Shown: one piece after another, positions 46,773 through 58,419 of the stretch | Layout of the letters: each line of letters opens with the position of its first letter | Numbering within the stretch: the first letter of the stretch is position 1 | The notes under the pieces: model-generated | What the model was told of the DNA's origin: nothing | Databases searched by the model: none | What the model saw: only the letters and a program-made list of their open reading frames with translations | Made by a program: the position numbers and the translations under genes | Assembly: GCA_030998015.1 (NCBI GenBank) | Contig: JARWMV010000232.1 | Location: forward strand, 1,984,001-2,048,000 | DNA from: Ceratorhiza oryzae-sativae | Taxonomy: Eukaryota > Basidiomycota > Agaricomycetes > Cantharellales > Ceratobasidiaceae | DNA: 64,000 nucleotides | Direction: 5' to 3'

Positions 46773-47702
46773 ATGACTAACGAAATAATAGTTGGCCCAA
46801 GTAGAAATCTACAGAACCATACCATGCAAAGCCACTTGATGCAAACCCAAGCTAACTCTTCCCGCAGAGCACCCCCTGGATTCCTTCCCTTGCCACGGCT
46901 CGAGTCAAACGGCTGGACTACACCAGCCACGCCGTCGATAGTTGCCTCTCCTTGGGAGTATGGTACCCCAGGCGCCTACACGGAATCTAGGCAAGGGCAT
47001 CCAGCCCCGCCAGTCCTTCAGCCTCTCCGCCTATCGCCGCTCCACCACCGAACTGATAGTTCCTCTTTCATGGCTGTCAATCCACCAGAGAGCCCAGGGC
47101 CACTATCACCATTATCTCCAGGCCGTTTCAACCGACCAGACGGCTCTGCACTAGGGATAATCGTACCTCCTGGGACACCACCAACGGATGCCTTACCAAG
47201 ATGGCTACTAGACCAGCGATTTTCCAAGCAGAAATCGGTATCCCCCGAGACTCGCGCCTCGTCCAGAGGACCAGCACCTCGTCCTGCATTCGATTCCTCG
47301 TCTTATACACTGGCTTCACCCACAAGCCCATATGACTGGCGGGGTGGGCCAGGCTCATTGGTACGAACACCAGACGCCATAGAGAGACGGCAGACCCCCT
47401 TTGTGGTTTCTGCTGAAATCTATCCCTTCAACTTGGAGGCCATCACTGGGGAACGCATTCGCACACCAGCCGAGCCGCGTATTCGACCTCGCCCTCTACC
47501 TCGGTGCTCGTCAGACGACATACCTGATGGGCGGCTATTTCGTGTAAATGCGTGGGGAGAACACGAGTCGCCCACCGATGCCGCAAGTGGGCTGTTCTCT
47601 GTGATGCAAGGCCAGGTTGAGCGAGCCCGGAGCAGGGGGCGCCACCTGCCACCGTCTCGACTCGCCTCGAGGGCCCCATCCCAGAGCCCTACCGCACGAT
47701 AG
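46773..47702 (+). CDS. Hypothetical Pro/Ser-rich single-exon protein, 309 residues
   Basis: An uninterrupted frame, unusual in this intron-rich window. Starts MTNEIIVGPSRNLQNH. It is rich in Pro, Ser and Arg with repeated SP/TP pairs (ESPGPLSPLSPGRF, ASPTSPYDWRGG), so probably disordered and a possible phosphorylation target. A more ordered block is PFVVSAEIYPFNLEAITGERI. No family recognised. TATA boxes lie about 105-135 bp upstream. Coding is likely but not certain. Confidence 0.58.
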   Translation: MTNEIIVGPSRNLQNHTMQSHLMQTQANSSRRAPPGFLPLPRLESNGWTTPATPSIVASPWEYGTPGAYTESRQGHPAPPVLQPLRLSPLHHRTDSSSFMAVNPPESPGPLSPLSPGRFNRPDGSALGIIVPPGTPPTDALPRWLLDQRFSKQKSVSPETRASSRGPAPRPAFDSSSYTLASPTSPYDWRGGPGSLVRTPDAIERRQTPFVVSAEIYPFNLEAITGERIRTPAEPRIRPRPLPRCSSDDIPDGRLFRVNAWGEHESPTDAASGLFSVMQGQVERARSRGRHLPPSRLASRAPSQSPTAR

Positions 47703-47830
47703 GCATGCATATAGCGCTCTTCCGTTTCCATTCAGGCTTGGATGCGAGGTGTCTGGTACACTCACTATATCCGTGTTTTGTACATTACATCAAGATTCAT
47801 ATCCATATCTACTCATGCTAACACGCCATC

Positions 47831-48646
47831 TCAAACCCCTCCAGAAAGTTGCTGCGCTGTGTGCATCGACTTCATGACCGCCTCCATTGCCTCTGCTGTG
47901 TCTTTCACCTGATTGACATCTATGTTCGGACCCAGAGTTATTTGGGTCAAACGTTGAGACAACGAGTCCAGAGCCCCTTGAAGAGCCCCTGCTGCCGATC
48001 CAAAGGGCGTTGAAACAGCCGATTGTTGAGTACTAGGTTTGGATGGTACTACAGCTATTGAGGGCAATGGGTTGGTTGCGGTGGGCACAATGGCAGGGGC
48101 GGGAGGAGCTGTGCTCGCCAGAGACTCTCTTGGTACATCTTGAATGGTAGTTTGCGTGGTTGTCGTCGGTCGTTCGATGGTCGTTCCACTCGGTCTGTGT
48201 GAGCCCGAAGCAGTGGCCGCGTTACCTGGGGCTGCTCGTGTAGATTGGATAATAAGTTCGCCATTTTCGCCGCTAATGTAGACGGTTCCGCAAATGACGC
48301 ATTCCTTAAATCAATAGCACTGAGACAATCGCTACTGATACAGGCTTTCCTCGTTTCTACATACCTTACGAGGGTCGGGTTGAGCACCCGGTCGCGCGCG
48401 TGGGGGGCGTACCAAAGGAATCGCCCAGCATTCATCGTTGATACATTCGTCCGAGAGCATTGCCCAGCCTTTTAACATCCTAGCTCCTATTTCGCTGGAT
48501 GCGCGGTCGGACTGGGCTCGGCGGCGTAATGCTTCTGGAGAGGGTGGTGGCAGCACGAATTCTGGAGTCCGAGGAGGGCTAACATCTGTAGCAGGCGTAG
48601 AAGCTCTAGATAGAGGTTGCCCACCATCAGTGCTCGAAGACGACAT
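47831..48646 (-). CDS. ZNRD2/p27 autoantigen-family zinc-ribbon protein
   Basis: Starts MSSSSTDGGQPLSRASTP. The family core is GARMLKGWAMLSDECINDEC, with CX4C-type zinc ligands in DECINDECWAIPLVR, followed after an intron by the second pair ECVICGTVYISG. These match the Sjogren syndrome/scleroderma autoantigen 1 (p27) family. A Thr/Pro-rich linker and a helical C-terminus (ALDSLSQRLTQITLG, EAMEAVMKSMHTAQQL) follow. Function in fungi is not established. One intron near 48300-48365 is needed to join the halves. Convergent with the 46773 gene. Confidence 0.78.
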
Positions 48647-48980
48647 TTTGACCAGCTACTGAATCCTGACTATATTGTCGCTGATGCAACGACGTGAACC
48701 TAATTTACAGACTAGCCGCCGAGATTATTCATCCGAAATCCTGCGGGCGAAACCGGATTGTGGTACCACCTTGTCACACTTTGGGTCTAACGAGTATTCA
48801 TAACACTCCATGGTGGAGACTCAAAGCTACAATGGGGCTACCCTTGTACCAGAGCAAAAGTATATTGGTGCAGATTACATGCTCAGCAACCGGTTTCAAG
48901 CCGAGCCAGACGTGTTCTTAGACCTAAGCGGAGGCCGAGTGTCGGTGAATATGCTGCATGAGTCATTAGGGAGCCTGAGC
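48647..48980. other. Intergenic region, nothing notable
   Basis: Promoter of the zinc-ribbon gene and 3' flank of the COX subunit gene. Confidence 0.35.
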
Positions 48981-49312
48981 TTACACTTGGTATGCCACGG
49001 CGACGAGCGGAATTGTGAAACCGGCCCCGAGGAACAGCGTAGTTTTCACAGCAAAAGCAACCCTATTTTGATAGGAAAACGGAGTATTCTACAAGTGGAT
49101 AGAGTTCCCCATCAGTTTCATGTCTCATAGTATTAATTCAGCAGGAATACTTACGTTGCCTACGACATTGTCTAGTAGAATCGATATTCAGATTAACTCT
49201 ACCAAAAACATAGCTTCAAAAAAGACTTACCGACATGCATAGAGCGGCGTCCAATGTTGTGACGCACAGCCAGAGCATTACGGGTAACGGCACGAGCGGC
49301 GACCAAGGACAT
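48981..49312 (-). CDS. COX8: Cytochrome c oxidase subunit VIIc (yeast Cox8 type)
   Basis: A small three-exon gene. Starts MSLVAARAVTRNALAVRHN with a mitochondrial presequence, then the conserved RRSMHV, DNVVGN (its own tiny exon), NTPFSYQNRVAFAVKTTLF and a single membrane span LGAGFTIPLVAVAYQV. Inner-membrane subunit of complex IV. Introns start GTAAGT in both cases. The stop TAA is preceded by CAAGTG, which could instead be a donor for one more exon, so the C-terminus may be a few residues longer. Confidence 0.85.
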
Positions 49313-49657
49313 CTTAACAAGGTCGATTTGAAGCACTAATGGTGATCGTTGTCGGTGAGAATGATCTATCTACCACGTGACTTGACGGATTCCCTGTTCT
49401 CGACCCCACCAAAGATCGACTTCATAGATATCTCAAGTAGACACACAGAGTTTACTGTATTTATAGCGACTCTTGTGTATCTTTACTGCCACTAAGGAAA
49501 TCTTGGTTATCTATTACCCTTCCTGGTGAGTGGGGCACCAAAGGCCAGCTTTGAGTGGCTATCGTCAGTGCGGGGTGAGTCCTAATTTATGCTATGTGAA
49601 AAAAAACGAATAATTACTTGGAAAAACTTGCATAGCGCCTGAACGCATTTTATCGTT
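49313..49657. promoter_or_regulatory. Divergent promoter, COX VIIc / WD40-like gene
   Basis: CACGTGAC at 49374-49381 lies 62 bp from the COX VIIc start, the same 8-mer as in the SSU72/SWD1 promoter. No gene seen. Confidence 0.4.
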
Positions 49658-52600
49658 ATGAACCGGCCTGAAGACATACAACCGGGCGAGTCAATACATG
49701 GCCGCCCGAAGAGCGTCCTACCATCCATTAAGGATACGTCTCGTGGGGCAAGGAGGAAGGCGCGTGGCACCAGGCCAGCCAGACAAGGCGAACGAGGACC
49801 ATCTCGGGGCCCCGGACTTGGCCATGGGACATCCGTTGCCGGTATATCGCGTCCTCATCCCCACTACGCAACAGGTTCCAACACTTTCCTCATTCCCTCG
49901 AAATCCCATCGCACTTGGCCTTCGCACGAGGAATCCGCCAAGACAACGAAAAGCATTAAATCTGAAAACCCTGCTGCTACCGACACCGTAAATCCTGGAT
50001 ATCCATCTACTCAGCCTCGCGGGAGCTTTATCCCAACGGCGCGGGGCCGACCTCGAAGCGGAGACTCTCCAACGAGACGCAACAATGTCTCGAGCTCGCC
50101 TTCCCGCAGCCAAATAGATCCCAACTCGAAAGTCACGTTATCTGCCAGTGGTCCTCCTGCCAAACGACCACGTCTCGACGGGCTCCCTACCATGAAACCC
50201 ATTGCGAAATCGGCCACTGCTAAAACTAATGTCGCTCAACCCATAAAGTTGGAAGCGAGTGAACCTCCACCTAACCCCAATTCGGTTCGACTTGATGGTA
50301 ATAGTGGCTGCAAGTTCATCAGCTACGACCGGTATCCTAAATGCCGCTTTGACTCTGGGCTAAGGAGAGAGGAGGTCTTTAACATCCGAAAGTCTATTAA
50401 GGAGGAGGCAGTCCAAGAGTTACAGAAACAAGGACTAAAAATAGATGCTGTGCGCTTGCGAGACGACGGAATAGCGATTGACTGGACACTCCCTACCAGC
50501 GTTCAATCCAGTGAACTGGTCTCCGGCGTTAGATCATTGATTTCGGGGCCTGAACAATATCCATCTGGCTCTCGGGATAACATCGTTTTTTCCTTGCCTT
50601 TAAAGGAAGAGTTTATTCCTCCTCCTGAACCAGTATTGTGGTCTCGCCTCGGTCGAAATATTGCATATATATTGTCTTTCCAGCAGCCTAATGTCCACGA
50701 CGCCGAGGAGACCGCATACCGGGAGATCCCCATCCCCACTCGTTGTCTTTCAGCAATAGGCGATAATGGTGAACTCGAGAAATGGATAGTCGAGCGAATA
50801 AATCAACTGAAAGCCGAGCTTAGATCAGTCATAATTCCAACTCCAGAACTAGTTGGTATTGACGAACATCTCGTTATCGAACATTCACCTGATGGGCTTC
50901 ATCCCTACCTGCGGATAAGATACAGATACCCTTCACCCGAGACATCGACCTCCCAAGCAGGCGAACTCAATGCCCCCCGGAGTGAGTTTGAAACCACATC
51001 GTCTGTTGTGGACTGATTATGACCTATTTTACTGGCACAGTTGACATTGAGGAGACAACGATATTACCCGGACTTGCATCCACCATGTCTTGCGCCCACC
51101 CGGCTTCTCTTACGATCCCTGCGACTGTCCACCCATCCCAACCGCCTTCACCTGCACCCCGTGATAACGTTCCTACGATAATTAAATCTGAGGACGATGA
51201 ACTATCCATCGACCCACCTTCACTATGTGTATTGCCCGTGGTTGCACTTATGGGTTCTGCTAGCAACTGCACGGCGCACACATCTTGTAACGCGATCGAC
51301 TCTGGTCACCAGACCACCTCAACTGTAAATGGAGGGCCCAAGCCTGCGTCTGGTCAAGAATCTGACATGGACGAGATTTACCGTCTTCGTCGTGACTTAG
51401 AGGCTTCACGTTTGGAGGCAGAGCGAAAGCACAGGGAGCTGGAACGACGTATAACCGAGCTTGCACAAAAACGCATGCCAGTAGGACTCCCGGAAGCCCA
51501 GGCAGGCTCAAATGCAACGCCCTGCTCAGATCAGGCGGCTCGAGTCGCGGATGAATCTAAATCCACCATAATCGTTCTTCGCAAGGGCAAGCACGACGAG
51601 ACGCGCCGTTTACTTTCCCACTCATTATCTACAACTCTCCACATTTCCTGGTTAGGTACCATGCAACTGGTAGACCAGAGTACAAGGTATGACTGCTCGT
51701 GGTTAGATTCTACAACTCCCTGGCCTCATATATCTCTTAGACGAGTCCTTATAAACGGGTTTGATAAGGGTGTGCCTGATGGTGCATCAGTAGAAGATGC
51801 ATGCTTGTTGTCAGAATCTTCTGTGGCCTTGGCACTCTCCAGCGATGCCTCCCAGCTTGGAATTGCGACTATTGGTAAAGTAAGTATGCAGATAACTCAG
51901 ACTTTTTGCTAGTGCCCGAAATATAGGACCTGACTTTCGCAGAAAACTTTCAGCTATTGTTCTCTTCCCAGACAACCTCACGATGCGAGAGGTATATGCA
52001 CAGTTGCTCCTATTAATCCCAGTCAAGCGATTACTTTGGGGCACGACCGATCCTTCGTTCACTGGCGGTTCGACCAAAATGGCTGTTCGACAAATCAGCT
52101 GCATACCGCTAAACTACACCAATGCACGGCATTGGTATATGATTCTGCGGCGCGTAATATCATCTTCGGAGGGTCAGACTATCGGAGACGGGGTAAAATG
52201 GGCATTCACAGTTTGTATAATTCGTATGTCACACATAATTTGGTCGACTTCAACAACCACGTTCATCATATCTACAACGACCCTGACCATCCGAATGTGA
52301 TTATCCTCGAGGTAAAGTGTTACTATGTCATCGGATCTAGCACCATTTGACTTGTCCTCACAGTTGTCACGACTGGATGAGCAGTTTCAAGTCCACGATA
52401 TGCGCCTTCCACTCCATCAAAGTGTACAGAGGTTCGGTTACCAAACCCCGGTATATGAAAAAGGGTCGTTCCGGATTCGAGGTGAGACTTCTGAAAGCAA
52501 TGTTTGAATAACGCCGAAACACCTTTGAAGGCGGTATGAGTGGTTACTTTTTCTCTCGGGGGGATGTGGGCATTGTGAGAGCTTGGGACCGCCGCAACCC

Positions 52601-52772
52601 CTCGAAATATCAGACTGTGAGCCCTCATACCAGAATTTGCACTCCCTCGGTTAAAGACAGTACTTAGATATCTGTGATCCCTCAACAAAAGGTTGTTGAT
52701 GTGGTTCTAACCAAAACTTCCCTTATATGCGCCACTAAGTCCCACCAGCTTGTCTCTTACCCGATGCTTTGA
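49658..52772 (+). CDS. Large WD40-like protein of unknown function
   Basis: A first exon of about 440 codons (MNRPEDIQPGESIHGRPK...) is joined by an intron 50982-51040 (CGGA|GTGAGT, branch CTGAT, GCACAG) to a second coding block. The intron removes an in-frame TGA, and the join is phase-correct (PR-I-DIEETT). The N-terminal third is basic and Ser/Pro-rich (GPPAKRPRLDG suggests nuclear location). A coiled coil follows (MDEIYRLRRDLEASRLEAE). The C-terminal third resembles WD40 blades: ITLGHDRSFVHWRFD, NIIFGGSDYRRRGKMGI, FNNHVHHIYNDPDHPNV, GYFFSRGDVGIVRAWDRRN. Ends HQLVSYPML. I recognise no named family. Confidence 0.7.
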
Positions 52773-52935
52773 CACTATTCGTGGATTGTTCCTTCATCAT
52801 CATCATTATTATTTGTACTCTTTCTCATGCCCTGCCTTTGCCTAGCGTTCTCAAGACACATTTTACAAAATAAACGTATGAATTGCGTGAAATAGTACTG
52901 GTGTAAGAATAATCGAAGCCAGACAAGCGATTCCT

Positions 52936-55149
52936 TCAATAAAGTCTATGAGCAGTGCTCCAGTGCGTACTTATGTTTTTTATTAAATCATTTTTGAGCG
53001 AATTTTCTGTGATTATGCGCACAAGCTTCGGTTTCGTCTCCTCAGATGCAGCGCCTAACGGCTGCGCGTCCCCGAACTTTGGGTCCCCTAGTGAACATTC
53101 GACTTCTTCATTAAGCGGATTATATTCTTCGCCGATTTCCCACCAAGTATTACCCTCGCCAGTTGTGTTAGTCGATTGCTGATCCAGCCCGTACTCGGCC
53201 GCTTGATCGTATTGCTTATTGAAATTATCGTAGAAGACCTGTTGGTAGCTAGTGCCACTGGGGAATCGATAACACGACTCTCTTGTATCGCAATTGTAAG
53301 AGTGAGCTTCAGAGAAGCTCTCCTGGTCACCAGAGAAGCCACCGAAAGTATCACCACATGCTAAAGCAGGATACTCATGAAGGGGTTCGTCTCCATTTGG
53401 CAAGTCCATGTTTGCGGGAGCTTGTGTCACCTCAGGGGGCCATGCGGGTGCTAAATTATATTCTAGCTCTTGTAGTTTCCATTCACCGAACGGGATGCTA
53501 GTGTGCCCAGAATCGTCCTCATAAGGGAGCTGGCGAGTTGCAAATTTCATTCGGCTGGTCAGAGAATCGCAGGGAGCTGCAACAGAGTGGAGACTATAAG
53601 TATAATCGATATGCGTATCAGGTAAGCTTAATGTCTCCATGTAACCCATGTCTCGATCAGAGCCGAATGGAGCGAAGCGATTATCTTGAGTATAAGCTGG
53701 GCAGCAAATATCCACCGTGTCACTACCAAGATTGCTACCTTCGTTGGGTGGCAGCGGCGAAAAATTAGACAGCACTTCCTGTACTTTATTTGGACGAAAA
53801 TAAGAGGACGTGGTTTGCTGACGGTCGGGTGAGTTATATGGGATGAGGGGAGCAACTTCCCGGTCGGGGACTATAGACAGCTCAGGTTTGCGTAGTTTTG
53901 AACTCCAAGAGTACCCCTTTACCTCAACCACAGAGGCTTTTGGATTCGGGGAAGGCGGAAAGGTGGATCCAGAGGACTTTCTACTTAGCGGGCGATTTGA
54001 GCTTATTTCGACATCCCAAACTGGAGATTCCTCGCGCATGGATCCAGTCAGCCATGGTGGGTTGCTCTGGGCTTTGTCGTCAACAGGTTTCTGGTCTGAG
54101 GCGGTCATGTTTGACAAGCTCGATGTGGCTGGAGCCTTACTTCGCCTCACACGCTCCTTCAGTGAGTGGGAACTATGTTTTTCGGAGTCGGTCGAGTCGT
54201 CTGTCGAGCCGCCGTTTTCTGATCGGATGGAAGGAGCCTTTCTAAGAAACATTGACTCAGAGAACACGATCCCTGGCAAGGTCCACACCGTTCAATCGTG
54301 CAACCCTTTCAAGTGAAATAAGACCCCTTACCCGAATCTAACTTATGCGCTCGGGTAGATTTGGTTGAAACCTTTGCTGATGCCTTGCCCTTGTTGAACA
54401 CTCCAACTGAAGCACTGGGCTTAATCTGAAAAAGACTCATTGACATACACTTTAAAATTATGTCCATGGACCTACCGTTAAGCGGGACTTGCCCATGTTT
54501 TGTCCCGAGAACGTCTGCATCAATAGGAGAGCGGGAGTAGCCTTTCCCCTTTTCGATTTGGTTGTCGTATTATTCTTTCGTTTCTTTTTCGGTCGACCAG
54601 CATCTCCTTCGAAAGAGCTCATCTCCGAAATCGAAACTTCAACCTCAGCCATCACGGCTCGTTTGGCCCTCCTGCGATTACGGCGTTGTTCTAGCCCTGC
54701 AAGCGGTTGTGAGCGCCAACCAGGACTGAGCCCACGGAACACCTACTCTTGGAGCGCCCAGATTCATCGTCTGAAATGAGATCTCGATCTACTTCCTTGG
54801 ACCAGGTGTCCCCTGGAGTTCTTGACACGATCAGACGAGGAGATGTAATTTTTGAGCGAGTAATCCGTTTTGGGGATGGTGACCTCCGTTCAGAGTACGA
54901 AGGCTGGCGGGGAGGTTTCACACATTCATTTGGGGGAGGGCGGGGTGTGGCACGATATTCGTCATCCTTGGCAGCCATGGCCCGTGGAACTAGGATCGGA
55001 CTCTCGGGTAGGGAATCCCCTCTACATTGGCCTGACCACGCGGCAGCAATTTGTTTTCCCTCAGCGGCGTAGAACGAAGCTAGGCCGCGCTGGCTATCGA
55101 GGAAACTCTGGACACGATTGACCGTCGGCGCGCGTCGGCGTTCAGGCAT
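52936..55149 (-). CDS. Hypothetical Ser-rich protein with nuclear signal
   Basis: Not recognised. Starts MPERRRAPTVNRVQSFLDSQ at 55149, then AYR-rich and Arg/Ser-rich stretches. After an intron come RLEQRRNRRRAKRAVMAEVEV and the basic GRPKKKRKNNTTTKSKRGK, which resembles a nuclear localisation signal and an AT-hook-like GRP motif. The C-terminal 420 residues form one exon, acidic and Ser/Tyr/Asn-rich (DSTDSEKHSSHSLKE). The joins are donor A|GTAGGT near 54738 and donor GG|GTAAGG near 54336. A longer start at 55281 adds unconserved residues. A disordered nuclear regulator is a guess. Confidence 0.55.
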
Positions 55150-55614
55150 CGTCGGGGTTGAGGCTCGGCAGTCTGAGAAAGCTGATGAGATACGAGCTGA
55201 GCAGATGTCGCGAATCGTGAGTAAGACCGCAGGGGACAGGAGATGACGGCGGTTGCTTGCTAAGACTGGGCGGCAAATCACGGGTAAGGGACCACATTCG
55301 CATCAGACTTATCAGATAACAGATCTAACACCAACAAACATCTGACAGAAAGTCGGGTATGGCCTCATAATCCCCCACTCGCACGCTACAAGTCCGCGCT
55401 CCTCCGACACCTTCACACCAGCCTCCCCTCCACCTGCCCGTTGTGTTTGGCCTTTCCCTAATTACGTGCTCTCACCTCATCCGTCTGGTCACTCGATCAA
55501 CTGAGTCGGGCTGAAGGCCACCTAAAACACTTGTTTTTCAGCACCCCCAGAGTCCGCCTGTTCCTCTTTAACAGCATCCTCCTGCCCTCTCAATATCACT
55601 TTACCTAGCTAAGC
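55150..55614. promoter_or_regulatory. Divergent promoter region
   Basis: No gene seen. The last 120 bases before 55615 are pyrimidine-rich (CTCTTTAACAGCATCC, CCTGCCCTCTC), typical of a fungal core promoter. Confidence 0.35.
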
Positions 55615-56296
55615 ATGAGCTTTGCCAGCGAGTCTACTCCGCTCCTTCCTTCATTCTATTCGACTCACCGCAACAGTCAAAATGCCTTTTCCGTATTCAC
55701 CTTTCCCAAAGCATTCGCTTCGTTCCTCTTCTGGTTCTTTTTGAGTATAACAGACTGGTTATCTTCAAGTCCATCTGAACCCGTCCTCCCGGTAACGGCC
55801 AACCCGCCTTCGCCACCGAACCCTCCCAGTCACGGGATAACCTCAAACAAGATAGAAAAAAGCACCAAACGAGTGTTTCTGCCTCAAGAAGCCACACTGG
55901 TCGTAGTTGCTCGCTCGGAGCTTCCAACTACTACCTACCCAATATCCTCCTTAAAAAAGGCACCGAGCTTTGAGTCGGTGCCTCAAATGAAAGAAAAATG
56001 TGTTCGTTTTTCGGCCATTATAGACATACACGAGTTTTCGAGGCTGGCAGGAGAGCCTTTTGGAATGGTGCAGGTGAGTCCATTGTGATGTGTTGGTTTG
56101 ATGCAAGATGTTAACAATCATTCAGCCATCAAAGGCGCCCGGCGTCAAAATGCCTCAAATAGAAAATAGGCTTCGGCATTCAGAACGAGCTCGTTTAGCT
56201 CTTGAACTCGAACCCGCTCCCATGAAGTCATCTTACAATCATAGATTCATAGATGATGATAATGACTATTACTCTTCGCGATCGAGATACGATTGA
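55615..56296 (+). CDS. Hypothetical small membrane protein
   Basis: Two exons give about 210 residues. The N-terminus MSFASESTPLLPSFYST carries a TPLLP motif of the dileucine sorting type, followed by one membrane segment (FPKAFASFLFWFFLSITDWL). A Pro-rich stretch (NPPSPPNPPS) and a conserved-looking CVRFSAIIDIHEFSRL end the first exon. After the intron (CAG|GTGAGT...TTCAG) the tail has RLRHSERARLALELE and a terminal acidic FIDDDNDYYSS. No family recognised. Confidence 0.6.
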
Positions 56297-56470
56297 ATTG
56301 GGCTCTTACGCTTTAATCCGTGCACACACTGTAATTTTATTTGCTGTAAACGCATTATTGTAGAAGTAGTATCTCACTTTCGTTGGATTTGAATTCATAT
56401 CATGGCACGAATGATGCATAAATCTTTTGGGGCATATGTAGCATGAAGTACACGAGAAGGGATAGCGCAA

Positions 56471-57447
56471 TCAAACCTGCTCCAAGATCTCCGGCTCCTT
56501 GAAGTCCTTTACTACCCGCGTGCCAGTCTCCTGAAGTCATCAAGTCATGCGTTAATATATGCAAGCGCGGCGTGGCAAATGCACGTACATCACTTCCGCC
56601 GCCATGAAGCTCAAGAAGTTTGGACATGTCGAACTTGGGCGCCTTCAGGATCTTGGCCTTTCGGACGTACACGTTCTGGAGAGGGTAGATACCACGGCAC
56701 GCCTTCTCGATCTCTCGCCCAATTGCCTCGGGAACAAGCTTCTGGACCAACTCCTTCAGGTCACAGCTTGTGGCCTCCTTCGTCATGATCTCGAACATCT
56801 TCCGGCGGATTTCTCGGACCTGGGCGGACTGCGCATAGGTAGTCTTGCGGACCTGGTTCGCCCTCCTCTTGGTGAAGCCGATGGCAAAGAGGCGGAGGAG
56901 GTAGCCGTCAGTCGTCTTGACGTCGACATGCGCCTCGATGAGAGTCTGCCACTTGCGGACGAGAGAACGGAGTTTGTCCGAAGTGAAGTCCATGCCGTGG
57001 AAGTTGGTGAGGCAGTCCTTGCCCTGAACTTCGTCAACGCGGAGCTTGATCTTACGGAAGGCATTCTCCTCGTCCTTGTTCAGGTCGCCGATGGAAAGTT
57101 CAATGATACGACCCTTGAGCGAGTCGTTGGCGTTTTCTGGGCAGAGGTTAGATATAATAGCAGCCACCTCGCTAGTGCGACGTACTGAGACCCTGCGACC
57201 TGTTTGCCAAGGTCTTGCCAACATTTCGTGTCTCGAACATGGACGGCGCCTTGATATCATACCAGTCTAAGCCGAACGGTGAGCATAATGAGTAACGCAA
57301 GTGATGGCTTCCCAACCTTTTCGGGAGAAGGGATCGACGACCTTTTTCTTGATACCCTTCTTGCCCTTGGACAAACGCTTGTTCTAAGGTCGCGGGTCAG
57401 CAACGAACCAAAGCAAGACTACGGGCACGCACTTTCCCGACGGCCAT
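56471..57447 (-). CDS. RPS1: Small-subunit ribosomal protein eS1
   Basis: Component of the 40S subunit. Starts MAVGK (first tiny exon), then [92 protein letters not shown] and [19 protein letters not shown]. The last intron (GAT|GTACGT...TTCAG) leads to [19 protein letters not shown], the normal family C-terminus, stop at 56471. Reading through this intron would give a false tail that ends at 56400. Length about 256 residues, as expected. Confidence 0.95.
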
Positions 57448-57642
57448 GTTAGTTTACAACCTGATTTAAAGAGAGGAGGGCTGTATCAGGACTCAGTATC
57501 CGCACTCGTCAAGCGCAACGCTAGGGACGTACAGAGTGTCGGCGGGGTGAAAGTCGTGAAATCGACAAACCGGCGTTCGCTACGGATGCAAATCTGCGGC
57601 TTTGGTACTGCAACTTTCCACCCGGCGCTTGTTCAAACACAA
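57448..57642. promoter_or_regulatory. Short divergent promoter, eS1 / ATG10
   Basis: Only 195 bp separate the start codons of a ribosomal protein gene and an autophagy gene, so promoter elements must be shared. Confidence 0.4.
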
Positions 57643-58419
57643 ATGTCCCCACCTGCCACCTTGTCTCGATCTGAATTCAACCAGGCTTGCCAAGAGCTCG
57701 TTCGAAAGTACTCGAGTATTCACTATGATTTAGAAAATAAATATATAAGATCTCTTCAAGGGTGGACATGGGTTGAGGACACGGTAAATTGGATCACAAC
57801 TCTTTTTGCAATATTAACCTGGGTGTGCAGCGTATTGCAGAATGGGGGCAACTTACTAGAACCTCGGTCTCAAAGGCCGCGATCCCCCTTTCTGAATATA
57901 TGGAAAATGAATTATTTGAGGAAATTGTTGAGGCTCCAGACGACTCCAATGCGTCTCAGACCGTGAACTCTGCCCAACTGCATATGCATGAGTGCATCGT
58001 GTGGCACCCAACGTACATGGTACCCGCATATTATTTTCAAGTGTATGATTCGAGTAAGCAATTGTACGGCATATTGTACAAGTCAAATGGATTTACATGT
58101 ATGCTCTGAACTAGGTGGTAGCCCGGCGAGCTTGCCCCAGATCATGTCCACAAACCGCTTTCAGCACAAAGCGTTCACCACCGCGGCGGTAGACGTCTCC
58201 AGAGTGGCCCTTCAACCTCAACAGACCAACAATGCACAGTTTCCTCTTCTTTCGCAAGGCGACCACCCGATTCTTGGGATTCCGCATTGGTATTTCCACC
58301 CTTGTGAAACCTCAGTCGCAGTCACAGAAATATTAGCCCAAGAACTCGACGCAAATACCCCGCTTCGTTGGCTCGAAGCATGGTTTACCGTGCTAAGCAC
58401 AGCAATCGACTTGAGATGA
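57643..58419 (+). CDS. ATG10: ATG10-like E2 enzyme for ATG12 conjugation
   Basis: Autophagy E2-like enzyme that carries ATG12 to ATG5. Starts MSPPATLSRSEFNQACQEL, then SLQGWTWVEDT, HECIVWHPTYMVPAYYFQVYDS, a short loop, GDHPILGIPHWYFHPCETSVA (active-site Cys in HPC) and PLRWLEAWFTVLSTAIDLR. These are the family's core blocks and the catalytic Cys is present. Two introns: ACG|GTAAAT near 57784 and TCGA|GTAAGC near 58052. In-frame codons upstream of 57643 add no conserved sequence. Confidence 0.87.

Noticed and set aside
51019..51912. Separate gene starting MTYFTGTVD
   Set aside because: The start lies inside a well-formed intron, and phase-correct splicing joins the frame to the upstream exon.
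52830..52965. A hydrophobic tail (IACLASIILTPVLF) after the Ser-rich gene that would make it tail-anchored
   Set aside because: Joining it needs an intron of about 25 nt, far shorter than any other intron here.
55150..55281. Longer N-terminus for the Ser-rich gene from 55281
   Set aside because: The added residues show no conserved or structured pattern and lie in the promoter-like region.
56400..57260. eS1 read through with a different C-terminus
   Set aside because: The extra tail is intron plus a shifted frame; splicing at GTACGT...TTCAG restores the known eS1 end.
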